From the NCBI GenBank assembly GCA_022822725.1, contig JAJEAN010000001.1, positions 558,001 to 622,000 on the forward strand: a DNA stretch of 64,000 bases. Reading direction: 5' to 3'. Below the pieces are notes generated by a model that saw nothing but the letters and a program-made list of their open reading frames with translations, did no database searches and was not told where the DNA came from. This DNA is from Candidatus Latescibacterota bacterium (lineage in GTDB: Bacteria > JAAXHH01). The translations under genes and the position numbers were made by a program. This document shows positions 45,758 to 54,978 of this stretch, piece by piece. Every line of letters begins with the position of its first letter. Position 1 is the stretch's first letter.

Positions 45758-47959
45758 ATGCGCCTGGCCGATCCCCTGCCGGATCAGATTCAAAAGAAAC
45801 TCTACCCCGTACTGGAAACCGACGAAGAAATCCACATCACCCTGGAATCGGACCTGGACGCGAAAGGCCGGTTCCAGCCCTCCTGGCTCATCGTAACCGA
45901 CCGCCGCGTCATGGCCCTGGAACTCAACGGTATCGGCGACGACATCGCCGTACCTATGGAGGACCTGACCAGGGTGGCCGTGATACCTCTCGTAGGCGGT
46001 TCCAGCCTGGAGGTCTCCACGGCCCATGACACGATCCCGCTGATCCGCTATTCCCAGAGCCGCGTGGACGTCTTCAACGAGGCCCAGCGCGGCATCGAGC
46101 AGCACATCGAAAAAAAGCCGTTTCAGGTCAAGACGGTGTTCCCCCGGGTGTACTGCGAGACTTGCGGCAGGCGCCTGCCCACCAGGGACGGGCTGTGTCC
46201 CGCCTGTGTCAGCCGGTGGGGCATGCTCAAGCGGATCTGTTCCTACCTGGCCGCCCACTGGGCCAAGGCCATCGCCATGGTGGGGCTGTTCGCCGTGCTC
46301 ACCGTGGCGGAACTCCTTCCGCCGAAGATCACGCAGCTCATCATCGACGACGCCTTCGCGAACGACGACAAGGCGCTCCTGTTCTGGTTCGTCGCAGCCC
46401 TGGCCGGCCTGCTCGTCCTCCGATGGCTGGGCGAGATGGCGAACGGCTGGCTGACGGCCTGGGTGGGCGCCCGCGTGGTGGCGGACATCCGGGCCCAGGT
46501 GTACCAGCACGTCGAGTACCTTTCGCTGGGGTTCCACGACAAGCAGAAGACGGGCGGCCTGCTCTCGCGCGTAACGCGGGACACCCGGAACGTGCGCAGT
46601 TTCCTGGTGGACGGCCTGCCCTTTCTCATCCTCCGCCTGCTGACCACGATCGGGATCGTCGGCATATTGTTCTATACCAACTGGGTGCTTACGCTCTACA
46701 TCCTCATCCCCGTGCCGCTCATCGTCATATGGGGAAGGGTCCTTTACCGGAGGTTGCGGACCTACTACACCCGCATGTGGCGCCAGTGGGAAGGGTTCTT
46801 CACCCACATCCAGGAGTCCCTTTCGGGTATACGGATCGTCAAGGCCTTCGCCCAGGAGAACAGGGAAGTCAGCCGGTTCAGACGCAACGCGAGGGACATG
46901 TTCGCCCTGGAGTACTGGACCGAGAAACAGTGGATCTACTACTTCTCCACCATGGGCCTGCTGAACTTCCTGGGCTTCATCGTTGTGTGGCTGGTGGGGG
47001 GCGGACTGGTGCTCGGGCAGGAGCTCACCCTGGGCGAACTGATACTGTTCTACTTCTACCTGCAGATGTTCTACGGTCCGCTTCGGTGGCTCGGCCGGGT
47101 CAACAGCTGGATGACACGGGCCATGAGCGCCGCCGAACGGGTCTTCGAACTCATCGACATGGAACCGGAGAATTACGAGGACAAGAACGCGAAGCAGATG
47201 CTGCGAACGCGGGGCGAGATCAGGTTCCGGGGCGTGACGTTCGGATACGACGCGGCGCTGCCGGTGCTGCGGGACGTCAATCTCCAGATCCGGGAGGGCG
47301 AGATGATCGGGCTGGTCGGCAAGTCGGGCGCCGGGAAGAGTACGACCATCAATCTCATCTGCCGTTTCTACGACGTGAACTACGGTTCGATCACCCTGGA
47401 CGGCGTGGACCTGCGGGATATCCGGCTCGAGGACCTACGGAGCCACATCGGCGTCGTCCTGCAGGAACCGATCCTTTTCAACGGGACGATCCGGGAGAAC
47501 ATCGCCTACGGCAAGCCCGCCGCGAGTTTCGAGGACATCATGGCGGCGGCCCGGGCGGCCAACGCCCACAACTTCATCCTCGCCAAGCCCGATGGGTACG
47601 ATACAATCCTCGGTGACAAGGGCAACGGACTTTCCGGGGGAGAAAAACAGCGCGTCTCCATCGCCCGGGCGATCCTCCACGACCCCCGCATCCTGATCCT
47701 GGACGAGGCGACGTCATCGGTGGACGCCGAGACGGAGAAACAGCTCCAGGAAGCCATCGCGCGACTGATCAAGGGACGCACGACGATCGCCATTGCCCAC
47801 CGCCTGTCCACGCTGCGGGACGCCCACCGGCTGGTGGTGCTGGAGCAGGGCAGGGTCGTCGAGGAAGGCACCCACGCGGAACTGATCGCGAAACGCGGCC
47901 ATTTCCATCACCTGGTTCGGCTGCAGAAAGCCACCGCAGAGATCATGGAGGTGGCATGA
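45758..47959 (+). CDS. ABC exporter, half-transporter 1, with N-terminal PH-like region and zinc ribbon
   Basis: About 733 residues. An extra N-terminal region (about 1-125) looks like a small beta-rich PH-type domain (WLIVTDRRVMALEL) and is followed by a zinc ribbon CETCGRRLPTRDGLCPAC. Then six transmembrane helices (about 160-440) and an ATPase domain with Walker A GLVGKSGAGKST, Q-loop, signature LSGGEKQR, Walker B ILILDEATSS and switch His in AIAHRLST. The N-terminal modules are unusual for ABC exporters and recur in the partner gene, which overlaps by 4 nt (ATGA). Together they probably form a heterodimer. Linkage to DUF1854 matches cyanophycin-metabolism-associated transporters, though no cyanophycin genes occur here. 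Confidence 0.9.
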   Translation: MRLADPLPDQIQKKLYPVLETDEEIHITLESDLDAKGRFQPSWLIVTDRRVMALELNGIGDDIAVPMEDLTRVAVIPLVGGSSLEVSTAHDTIPLIRYSQSRVDVFNEAQRGIEQHIEKKPFQVKTVFPRVYCETCGRRLPTRDGLCPACVSRWGMLKRICSYLAAHWAKAIAMVGLFAVLTVAELLPPKITQLIIDDAFANDDKALLFWFVAALAGLLVLRWLGEMANGWLTAWVGARVVADIRAQVYQHVEYLSLGFHDKQKTGGLLSRVTRDTRNVRSFLVDGLPFLILRLLTTIGIVGILFYTNWVLTLYILIPVPLIVIWGRVLYRRLRTYYTRMWRQWEGFFTHIQESLSGIRIVKAFAQENREVSRFRRNARDMFALEYWTEKQWIYYFSTMGLLNFLGFIVVWLVGGGLVLGQELTLGELILFYFYLQMFYGPLRWLGRVNSWMTRAMSAAERVFELIDMEPENYEDKNAKQMLRTRGEIRFRGVTFGYDAALPVLRDVNLQIREGEMIGLVGKSGAGKSTTINLICRFYDVNYGSITLDGVDLRDIRLEDLRSHIGVVLQEPILFNGTIRENIAYGKPAASFEDIMAAARAANAHNFILAKPDGYDTILGDKGNGLSGGEKQRVSIARAILHDPRILILDEATSSVDAETEKQLQEAIARLIKGRTTIAIAHRLSTLRDAHRLVVLEQGRVVEEGTHAELIAKRGHFHHLVRLQKATAEIMEVA

Positions 47960-50259
47960 CCGAGACCACGACCGAGACCACGACCACCTACAAGGAGCGG
48001 ATGCCCGACGCGCTGGCCGACCGTTGCCGGGAGGCGTTGCGGGAAGGGGAGTCCGTCCGCATCGTGGCGGCGACCGACCTGACGGAAGACCTGCGGTTCG
48101 AGGAACGGTGGCTCGTGGTGACGGACCAGCGCCTGTTGCGGTTCGATTCGAACGGGGCAGTCACGGGAAACGGGGACGCGTCCATCGAGTTCTCCGACGC
48201 CAGAAGCGCCGCCGTGGAAGAACTGGTCGGCTCGGGACGGATCAACGTGGTGATCGGGAACGAAGACGTCGAGGTCATCCGCTACACCCCGTCCCAGCGC
48301 ACCAAGTTCGCGCGGATCGCCCGGGGTATCGACCAGCTCATCAAGGATGATCCGGTCGACATGCAGGGGGACGTGGACAAGACCCGGTGCGACCGGTGCG
48401 GACGACTCCTGCCCGAACCGAACGGGATCTGCTCGGCATGCACCAACCGGTTCGCGATGATGCAGCGGATCGCCAGGTACGCCCTGCCGTTCAAGGGCAA
48501 GCTCGCGCTGATGGTCTTCCTGTCGCTCCTGTTCTCCCTGGCCGAACTCGGCCCGCCCTACATCATGGGGCAGATCATCGACGACGTGCTTGACGTCCCG
48601 GCTGACGGCGGGTCCGGGGACCGGTTCTCGTTTCTCTATCTACTCGTCGCCGCCTACGCGGTCATCCGCCTCATGTCCTTCGTCCTGGAGATCTTCAAGG
48701 ACCGGCTTTCCGTCTGGCTCGGCGGCCGCGTGATCGTGTCCGTCCGCGAGGACCTGTACGAGAACCTCTCGCGGCTGAACATGAAGTTCTACAACAAGCG
48801 GCAGGTGGGATCCCTGATCTCGCGGGTGTCCAACGACACGGAAAGCATGATGTGGTTCCTGGTCGACGGCGTGCCCTATATCCTGACCAATCTCCTGCTC
48901 GTGGTAGGCATCCTGGTCCTGCTATTCGTGACCAGCTGGCAACTGACGCTCCTGGTACTCATTCCCATACCCCTGCTCGTAATCGGCGGTGGGTATTTCT
49001 GGGTACGGCTGATCCGGGCTTTCCGGACGAAGTACTACCGCTGGGGCAAGCTGGTGGGCATGGCGGGCGAGATGCTCTCCTCGGTGCGCGTCGTGAAGAC
49101 CTTCGTCCAGGAAAAGCGGGAGATGCGCCGGTTCAGGAGCAGCAACGAAGGGGTCTTCCGGGGCGATTACGAGAGCGAGAAGGAAGCGGCCGTCTTCTTC
49201 AGCACGGTCAGCATGCTGACCTCGTCCGGGATGATCCTGGTCTGGTATTACGGGGGAGCCGCCGTCATTGACGAAAGTTTCACCACCGGCGCCCTCATCA
49301 TGTTCATCGCCTACCTCTGGATGCTGTACGAACCCCTTCGGTGGTTCGGCGAGTTGAACACCTGGTCGAGCCGGGCCATGAGCGGCGCGGAGAAGGTCTT
49401 CGAAATCGTAGACACACCGGCGGAAACCGAGGACCGGGACGACCCGGTGCAGATAAATGACATGAAGGGCGAGGTGGAATTCAGCGACGTAAACTTCGCC
49501 TACGAGGCAGGCAAGCCCGTCCTCCACGACATCAACCTCCACGTGCAACCGGGCGAGATGATCGGGCTGGTGGGCAAGTCCGGCTCGGGCAAGACGACGA
49601 TGACCAACCTGCTTTGCCGGTTCTACGATATCGACGACGGCGGCCTGATGATCGACGGCGTGCCGATCCGGGACATCGCCCTGAAGGACCTGCGCAGGCA
49701 GATCGGTGTCGTGCTGCAGGACTCCTACTTCTTCAGCGGATCCATCGCGGAGAATATACGGTACAGCAGTCCGGAAGCCACGCTCGAGCAAATCATGCGG
49801 GCGGCCCGGACGGCGAACGCCCACGATTTCATCTGCGCTAAGCCCGACGGCTACGACACGCAGATCGGCGAGAACGGCAAGGAGCTGTCGGGCGGCGAAA
49901 AGCAGCGGATCGCCATCGCCCGGGCCATCATCCACGATCCCCGCATCCTGGTCCTGGACGAGGCCACCTCCTCGGTGGACACCCACACGGAGAAGCTCAT
50001 CCAGGAGGCCATTGCCAATCTCGTGAAGGGCCGTACGACTTTTGCCATCGCCCACCGGCTGTCGACGCTGCGCCGTGCGGACCGGCTGGTAGTGATGGAC
50101 GCGGGCAAGATCGTGGAGACGGGTACCCATGCCGAACTGCTGGACATGAAGGGCCACTTCTACCGCATGGTCGAGACCCAGCGTGCGAGCACCGCGGTCA
50201 TGGCCGTGGGCGGGGGCAAGAGCGACCCCAACCTCGGCGCCAACGGACACCGCTCTTAA
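47956..50259 (+). CDS. ABC exporter, half-transporter 2, paralogous partner
   Basis: The 767-residue protein has the same plan as the preceding gene: Thr/Glu-rich extreme N-terminus (TETTTETTTT), PH-like region (ERWLVVTDQRLLRFD), zinc ribbon CDRCGRLLPEPNGICSAC, six helices, and an ATPase domain with Walker A GLVGKSGSGKTT, signature LSGGEKQR and DEATSSVD. Both ATPase sites keep the catalytic Glu after Walker B (LDEATSS), so neither half looks degenerate. ATGA overlap with half 1 indicates coupled synthesis. Substrate unknown. Confidence 0.92.
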   Translation: MTETTTETTTTYKERMPDALADRCREALREGESVRIVAATDLTEDLRFEERWLVVTDQRLLRFDSNGAVTGNGDASIEFSDARSAAVEELVGSGRINVVIGNEDVEVIRYTPSQRTKFARIARGIDQLIKDDPVDMQGDVDKTRCDRCGRLLPEPNGICSACTNRFAMMQRIARYALPFKGKLALMVFLSLLFSLAELGPPYIMGQIIDDVLDVPADGGSGDRFSFLYLLVAAYAVIRLMSFVLEIFKDRLSVWLGGRVIVSVREDLYENLSRLNMKFYNKRQVGSLISRVSNDTESMMWFLVDGVPYILTNLLLVVGILVLLFVTSWQLTLLVLIPIPLLVIGGGYFWVRLIRAFRTKYYRWGKLVGMAGEMLSSVRVVKTFVQEKREMRRFRSSNEGVFRGDYESEKEAAVFFSTVSMLTSSGMILVWYYGGAAVIDESFTTGALIMFIAYLWMLYEPLRWFGELNTWSSRAMSGAEKVFEIVDTPAETEDRDDPVQINDMKGEVEFSDVNFAYEAGKPVLHDINLHVQPGEMIGLVGKSGSGKTTMTNLLCRFYDIDDGGLMIDGVPIRDIALKDLRRQIGVVLQDSYFFSGSIAENIRYSSPEATLEQIMRAARTANAHDFICAKPDGYDTQIGENGKELSGGEKQRIAIARAIIHDPRILVLDEATSSVDTHTEKLIQEAIANLVKGRTTFAIAHRLSTLRRADRLVVMDAGKIVETGTHAELLDMKGHFYRMVETQRASTAVMAVGGGKSDPNLGANGHRS

Positions 50260-50292
50260 GCGGCCGTTCTTAAGCGGCCGCTCTTAAGCGGG
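50253..50292. repeat. 14-bp tandem repeat, three copies, between ABC gene and DUF1854 gene
   Basis: Units CTCTTAAGCGGCCG at 50253-50266 and 50267-50280 (first base differs), with a third, partly changed copy at 50281-50294. The first contains the TAA stop of the ABC gene; the third provides the GGGGAG ribosome site for the DUF1854 gene. Confidence 0.9.
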
Positions 50293-50301
50293 GAGCATGA
50301 G

Positions 50302-50850
50302 ATGACGGACGAACCCGGCGTAGACGCGCCGGACACCTTTGAATTCGAGACGGGGATCGAGAACGCTCCCGTCGAACCCTACCAGGCCCACGAGATCCAG
50401 GTCTTCCGCGCGCCGAAGAACACGGTGCGCATGACGGTCACAGGCGAGCGGTCCTACATCCGTGTCCGGCCGGTCAACGCCTCCCCCATGGCCCACTCGG
50501 ACCGGTACGTGTCTCTCCTGGACATCAAGAACGAGGAAGTGGCTTTCATCAAGGACCTGAACGACCTGGACGAAGGGTCGCGGAAGGTCATCGAGGAAGA
50601 GCTGAACCACCGGTACCTGCGGGCGACGATTGAACGGGTAAACTCCATACAGATGGAATACGGCGTCACCTACTGGGAGGTCATGACCGACCGGGGCATG
50701 CGCGAGTTCGTCATCCGCGGCCACGAGAACACCCACTGGGCGTCGGATACGCGGCTCCTGCTCACCGACGTCGACGGCAACCGGTTCGAGGTCATCGACT
50801 ACACGCAACTGGACCCCAACAGCGTGCGGCTGATCGAGACCAATGTGTGA
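50302..50850 (+). CDS. DUF1854-family protein associated with the ABC pair
   Basis: The 182-residue, soluble, acidic protein shows DUF1854 features: DRYVSLLDIKNEEVAFIKDLNDLDEGSRKVIEEEL, then GVTYWEVMTDRGMREFVIRG, and LLLTDVDGNRFEVIDY. The family is known mainly as a companion of ABC exporters, including those annotated with cyanophycin metabolism; its biochemical role is not established. GGGGAG precedes ATG 50302. It is the third gene of the ABC operon. Confidence 0.88.
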   Translation: MTDEPGVDAPDTFEFETGIENAPVEPYQAHEIQVFRAPKNTVRMTVTGERSYIRVRPVNASPMAHSDRYVSLLDIKNEEVAFIKDLNDLDEGSRKVIEEELNHRYLRATIERVNSIQMEYGVTYWEVMTDRGMREFVIRGHENTHWASDTRLLLTDVDGNRFEVIDYTQLDPNSVRLIETNV

Positions 50851-50968
50851 CCTGTAGTCCGTCGTGAAACGATCGTGGTCGCCACACGCTCCCGGTTCCA
50901 CTTCGTAAAAGCGCATTCCTTTCGACCGGACCTCCCTGGAGACCTTCCGAAACCAGGGCGAGGGGACC

Positions 50969-52021
50969 ATGCCCATTCCTCTTTCCGAAGCCATAGGTAT
51001 GTTTCCCCGGATCCGGCTGGGCCATGCGCCCACGCCGCTGGACGCAGCCCCGCGCCTGGGTGCGGCGCTCGGCATCGAGTTGTGGATCAAACGCGATGAC
51101 TGCACGGGGCTGGCGATGGGCGGCAACAAGGTCCGCCAGCTCGAATTTCCCCTGGGCGAGGCGCAGTCCCGGAATGCCGACACCCTGTTGATCACCAGCG
51201 CGGTGCAGTCGAACTACGTCCGCGTGGCCGCCGCCGCCGGACGCCGGCTCGGAATGGAAACCCACATACAGCTGGAAGAGCGCGTGCCCGACGTGGACGC
51301 CCTCTATCGGTCATCGGGCAACGTGCTGCTCGACCGGCTCTTCGGCGCGAAATTGCATTCCTTCCCGGTCGGCGACGACGAGCCCGCGGCGGACGCCGCG
51401 CTGGACCTTCTTGCCCAATCGCTCGAGGACGAAGGCCGCAGGCCCTACGTGATCCACCTCGCTCCCGCCCATCCGCCGCTCGGTGCGCTCGGATACGTGC
51501 TCGCGGCCGAGGAGATCCTGGCGCAGGCCCGGGAACTCGACCTGGCATTCGACGCGGTGGTCTGTCCCACGGGCAGCGCCCTGACCCACGCGGGGCTCCT
51601 GGTGGGCTTTCGGGCCCTGGGCAAGGAGACGCCCGTTTACGGCATCTGCGTGCGGCGCGGCGCCGGCAGCCAGGCGGCGAGGGTAAGGAAGGTAACCGGG
51701 CAACTCGCCGCGATGATCGAACGGCCCGAAGAGTTTAACGCGGAGGACGTCATGACGTTCGACAGCGTCCTGGCGCCGGGTTACGGCCGGCTCAATGACG
51801 CGGTGCGCGAGGCGATCGCCCTGGCGGCCCGCCAGGAGGGGCTGCTCCTCGACCCGGTCTACACCGGCAAGACGATGGCGGGACTGATCCAACACGTCCG
51901 TTCGGGCGTAATTTCGGCCGGCAGCCGCGTGCTATTCATCCACACGGGTGGACTGCCGGCCATTTTCGCCTATGGGGACAAGCTGGGTTCGTGGCTGTCG
52001 GATGTGCCGTGGGACGGATGA
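50969..52021 (+). CDS. PLP-dependent D-cysteine desulfhydrase / ACC deaminase family enzyme
   Basis: The 350-residue protein belongs to the tryptophan-synthase-beta (fold II) PLP family. The PLP Lys is in MGGNKVRQLEF, the substrate loop TSAVQSNYVRVAAAAGRRLG, phosphate loop TGSALTHAGLL and C-terminal PVYTGKTMAGL. D-cysteine desulfhydrase and 1-aminocyclopropane-1-carboxylate deaminase share these motifs, and I cannot separate them by eye. GGGGAC precedes ATG 50969. Confidence 0.9.
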   Translation: MPIPLSEAIGMFPRIRLGHAPTPLDAAPRLGAALGIELWIKRDDCTGLAMGGNKVRQLEFPLGEAQSRNADTLLITSAVQSNYVRVAAAAGRRLGMETHIQLEERVPDVDALYRSSGNVLLDRLFGAKLHSFPVGDDEPAADAALDLLAQSLEDEGRRPYVIHLAPAHPPLGALGYVLAAEEILAQARELDLAFDAVVCPTGSALTHAGLLVGFRALGKETPVYGICVRRGAGSQAARVRKVTGQLAAMIERPEEFNAEDVMTFDSVLAPGYGRLNDAVREAIALAARQEGLLLDPVYTGKTMAGLIQHVRSGVISAGSRVLFIHTGGLPAIFAYGDKLGSWLSDVPWDG

Positions 52022-52266
52022 TAGCCATTTGTTTTGAGCGCGTATTGAATGGATCTAATTCCGCCCTTCCGCTCCGGACCGGCATTACACGCATTTCGAT
52101 GTATCCATCGTGTCGCGTCTTTCCGTCGCTATCGACGGGAACCTCTTCCTGCATCACGCGGACCGTACGCAAACGAAGACGGAAATCCTCGTGGGACTGG
52201 GCGTTCATTTGTAGTCGTGGACGCGAATGACGCGTTTGGTCCTGTCGGTGTTTAAAGAGATTTAAC

Positions 52267-52295
52267 TTGCGACGCGTATCGCTACACGTTACAAT
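52267..52295 (+). promoter_or_regulatory. higBA promoter, probably leaderless
   Basis: TTGCGA (52267-52272) and TACAAT (52290-52295) are separated by exactly 17 bp. The higB ATG at 52301 is only 6 bp after the -10 box and has no ribosome site, so transcription probably starts at or next to the A of ATG. Confidence 0.65.
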
Positions 52296-52300
52296 TAGAC

Positions 52301-52576
52301 ATGAGGATCAGGCACAAAGGACTGCGAGCGCTGCATGAGCGGGACAACACGGCGCGAGGGTTGTCCGCTGATATGGTTCCACGGTTACGGCGTATCCTTT
52401 TCCGGCTGCAGGAGGCGTCACATCCGCGTGACGCCGACGCGCCGGGCTTCAGGCTGCATCCCCTCAAAGGTAATCGCGCAGGCCAGTGGAGCATCCGAGT
52501 ATCGGGTAACTGGCGTGTGGTGTTCCGCTTCGAGGACGGTGAAGTCGTGGATGTGGACCTGATCGACTATCACTGA
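52301..52576 (+). CDS. higB: HigB-like RelE-superfamily toxin
   Basis: The 91-residue toxin has the HigB pattern: LHERDNTARGLSADMVPRLRRILFRL, then LHPLKGNRAGQWSIRVSGNWRVVFRFEDGEV with basic residues for RNA binding, ending VDLIDYH. HigB toxins cleave mRNA on the ribosome. Toxin first, antitoxin second is the typical hig order. No Shine-Dalgarno is present. Confidence 0.93.
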   Translation: MRIRHKGLRALHERDNTARGLSADMVPRLRRILFRLQEASHPRDADAPGFRLHPLKGNRAGQWSIRVSGNWRVVFRFEDGEVVDVDLIDYH

Positions 52577-52595
52577 ACCGAGGGAGTGACCCCCC

Positions 52596-52910
52596 ATGAA
52601 CGATACTGCAAGCGATCGAGTCTGCCCGATGCTGAACCCGCCGCACTTGGGCGAATTGATCCGCGAGAGCATGGACGATTTGGGCTGGAACGTGACCGAG
52701 ACGGCGGCTCGGCTGGGCTGTGAACGAGGTACTCTGTCCCGATTACTGAATGGCAAGGCGGGGTTATCCGCTAATATGGCGCTGGCGTTGGAAGACCTGG
52801 GCTGGGGCACAGCCGATCACTGGATGCGGATGCAGGCGAGTTACGAACTTGCTCAAGCGCGCCGTGACCGGACCGCCGCCGATCGGCGCGCGGACGCAAT
52901 GCACGTGTGA
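52596..52910 (+). CDS. higA: HigA antitoxin, helix-turn-helix
   Basis: The 104-residue protein has an XRE-type HTH (about 20-75): HLGELIRESMDDLGWNVTETAARLGCERGTLSRLLNGKAGLSANMALALE, then a C-terminal helix. It neutralises HigB and should repress the promoter at 52267-52295. Spacing to higB is 19 bp with a GAGGGAG ribosome site. Confidence 0.94.
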   Translation: MNDTASDRVCPMLNPPHLGELIRESMDDLGWNVTETAARLGCERGTLSRLLNGKAGLSANMALALEDLGWGTADHWMRMQASYELAQARRDRTAADRRADAMHV

Positions 52911-52974
52911 GAGGAAGTCGCGCAAACGGGAGATGCCTGCCGATCGGAATGCACAACACAGCACGAACTGCTTC

Positions 52975-53712
52975 TCACCCGAACGCCTCGGCGAACTTGA
53001 GCGACCGCGTGTTGAGCAGGCTGTAGAACCCGCGCACTTCAGGATCGGGGTGGTCGCGCCAGAGGCCCGTGGGGATGGTGGTGTACTGGCTGAGGACGGG
53101 TCCGTCGCGATGGCCGTAGTAGACCTGGACGGACTTGCGTTCGTGCGGGGTTCTCCGGACGGTTGCGGCGTGGACCACGGACAGGTTGAAGAGGATGACC
53201 GTGCCGGCCGGTCCGTGCAGGTTAACCCCGCCGCGCTGCCTGACCTGTTCCTCGATGTCCAGTATGGCCCCGTCGCAGGATTCAGGCGATATGGAAAAGC
53301 AATGGGTTTCCTCGCTCACGTCGGACAGGTAGAGCATCATCTGGAGGTAGCCGCAGCGGTAGGGGCGATCGGTCATGTGGCTCCGGTCCCGGTGCCAGAT
53401 CTCCACCGGGTCGCCCTCGTGCGGCGCCATGTGGCGCAGGCAGGCCTCAGCGAGGCAGCCGGGTCCCGCGAAGATGGATTCGATCGGCTCGATGAGCGCG
53501 GGGTGGCGGATCAGCCTGTCGAATTCCGGTGAGGAGATGAGCGGCTCGCAGTTCACGCTCTGGTGCCCGTCGAAGGCGATGGGCCGCCAGAAATACCCCG
53601 TCTCCGACCGGTCGCGGTCGTACAGTTCGACGAAGCGGCCTACCTCGTCCCGGGTGAAGGGCTGTCCGAGGCTTACGTAGCCGTTTTGCCTGAAGAAATC
53701 GAGATCGACCAC
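52975..53712 (-). CDS. PhyH-family Fe(II)/2-oxoglutarate oxygenase (second, compact copy)
   Basis: The 245-residue protein has iron motif WHRDRSHM (His-x-Asp, about residue 106), the distal His in FNLSVVHAAT, and Arg in PHERKSVQVYYGH. It is about 50 residues shorter than the 33648 gene and shares only family-level resemblance. It lies 122 bp downstream of a HisC-like gene on the same strand; substrate unknown. Confidence 0.9.
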   Translation of the reverse strand: MVDLDFFRQNGYVSLGQPFTRDEVGRFVELYDRDRSETGYFWRPIAFDGHQSVNCEPLISSPEFDRLIRHPALIEPIESIFAGPGCLAEACLRHMAPHEGDPVEIWHRDRSHMTDRPYRCGYLQMMLYLSDVSEETHCFSISPESCDGAILDIEEQVRQRGGVNLHGPAGTVILFNLSVVHAATVRRTPHERKSVQVYYGHRDGPVLSQYTTIPTGLWRDHPDPEVRGFYSLLNTRSLKFAEAFG

Positions 53713-53733
53713 CGTTTAAGCGTCCTCCACCGG

Positions 53734-53763
53734 GTCTGCCCAGTCTGCCCAGTCTGCCCAGGC
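53734..53763. repeat. 10-bp tandem repeat, three copies
   Basis: GTCTGCCCA(G) occurs at about 53734-53743, 53744-53753 and 53754-53763, with a fourth isolated copy near 53803. They fill the gap between the PhyH-like and HisC-like genes; the rest of that gap shows no other element. Confidence 0.85.
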
Positions 53764-53834
53764 CGCCCGCCCCAAGGCTGGCTGCCCCGGTCGCCTCCCT
53801 CGGTCTGCCCAGGCCGGCTGCCCCGGTGCGCGGC

Positions 53835-54959
53835 CTACGCCTCGTTCATGACTTCCCGGAATATCTCCGAGAAGACGGCCCGGTCACCGGGCGTGCCCAC
53901 CGTGACCCGGACCAGGCGGTCCAGTCCCGGCGCGGCGGGTTTTCTCAGGAAAACGCCCTGTTCGATGAGAGTGTTCATCACGGCGCCGGCCCGTTCGCCC
54001 GTACCGAAATCGAAGGCGACGAAATTCGTCTGGGAAGGCAGCGAGGAAATCCCCACGTCCCCGGCCAGCGCACGGTAGTCTTCCCTTCCCGCTTCCACGG
54101 CCTTTACCACGCTCGCCACGAATTCCGGGTCGCGCAGAGAGGCCAGCGCGCCGGCCTGTGCCACCAGGCTCACGCCGAAATGCAGGCGTACTTTGTCGAA
54201 GGTCCGGGTGACGTCCCGGTGGGCGATGGCGTAACCGACCCGGGCGCCGGCCATTCCGTGAGCCTTGGAGAAGGTGCGCACCCGGATCAACCTGGGGTCC
54301 TCCACGTCGATGGGGAGCACGGTGTCCGGCGGTACGAAGTCTAGGTAGGCCTCGTCGAGAATGAAGAGGCAGTCCGGCGGAACTCGGTCCAGGAGATCGG
54401 AGATGGCGTTGCTGCCGTAGTAAGAACCCGTCGGGTTGTCCGGATTGGACAGGTAGAGGATGGAGGCCTTTTGTTTCACGGCCAGGTCCGTCAGCGCCGT
54501 CAAATCGTTACGGTCGTTGCGGTAGGGCACCGTTTCCAGCCTGCCGCCGAAGCCGTCGACGTGATAGACGAAGGTGGGGTAGCAACCGAGGGACGCGGCG
54601 ACCGCGTCGCCCGGATCCATGTACATGCGGACGATCAGCCCCAGCAGGTCGTCGATCCCCGCGCCGAGGGTCACGTTCTCAATGTCCACGCCGTGCACCG
54701 CGGCCAGTTCGGCCCGTAATTCATAGCCTTCAGGGTCGCAATACCAGGCGACGCCTTGCGCGGCTTCGCTCATGGCCGACGCGGCCCGGGGCGATACGCC
54801 GAAGGCGCTTTCGTTGGCGCCGATGCGTACCCGGAACGGCTTCCCCTGCTGTCGCTCGATGGTCTCGGGACCCACGAAAGGGGTCACGGAAGGCAGGTTC
54901 GCTACGATTTCGGAGTAAGGGGGTCTGGGCATCGGATCCGGCGCGGTCAGGCAGGCCAT
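53835..54959 (-). CDS. Fold-type I PLP aminotransferase, histidinol-phosphate aminotransferase (HisC)-like
   Basis: The 374-residue protein has the HisC layout: IGANESAFGVSP, YCDPEGYELRAELAA, GAGIDDLLGLIVRMYMDPGDAV, LSNPDNPTGSYYG (substrate Asn), FILDEAYLDF (PLP Asp), and FSKAHGMAGARVGYAI (PLP Lys). HisC converts imidazole-acetol phosphate in histidine synthesis, but no other his gene is present, so another aromatic substrate is possible. ATG 54932 is an alternative start. It lies 19 bp downstream of the aldolase gene on the same strand. Confidence 0.9.
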   Translation of the reverse strand: MACLTAPDPMPRPPYSEIVANLPSVTPFVGPETIERQQGKPFRVRIGANESAFGVSPRAASAMSEAAQGVAWYCDPEGYELRAELAAVHGVDIENVTLGAGIDDLLGLIVRMYMDPGDAVAASLGCYPTFVYHVDGFGGRLETVPYRNDRNDLTALTDLAVKQKASILYLSNPDNPTGSYYGSNAISDLLDRVPPDCLFILDEAYLDFVPPDTVLPIDVEDPRLIRVRTFSKAHGMAGARVGYAIAHRDVTRTFDKVRLHFGVSLVAQAGALASLRDPEFVASVVKAVEAGREDYRALAGDVGISSLPSQTNFVAFDFGTGERAGAVMNTLIEQGVFLRKPAAPGLDRLVRVTVGTPGDRAVFSEIFREVMNEA

Positions 54960-54978
54960 TCAGGCCATGCTGGCCAGG

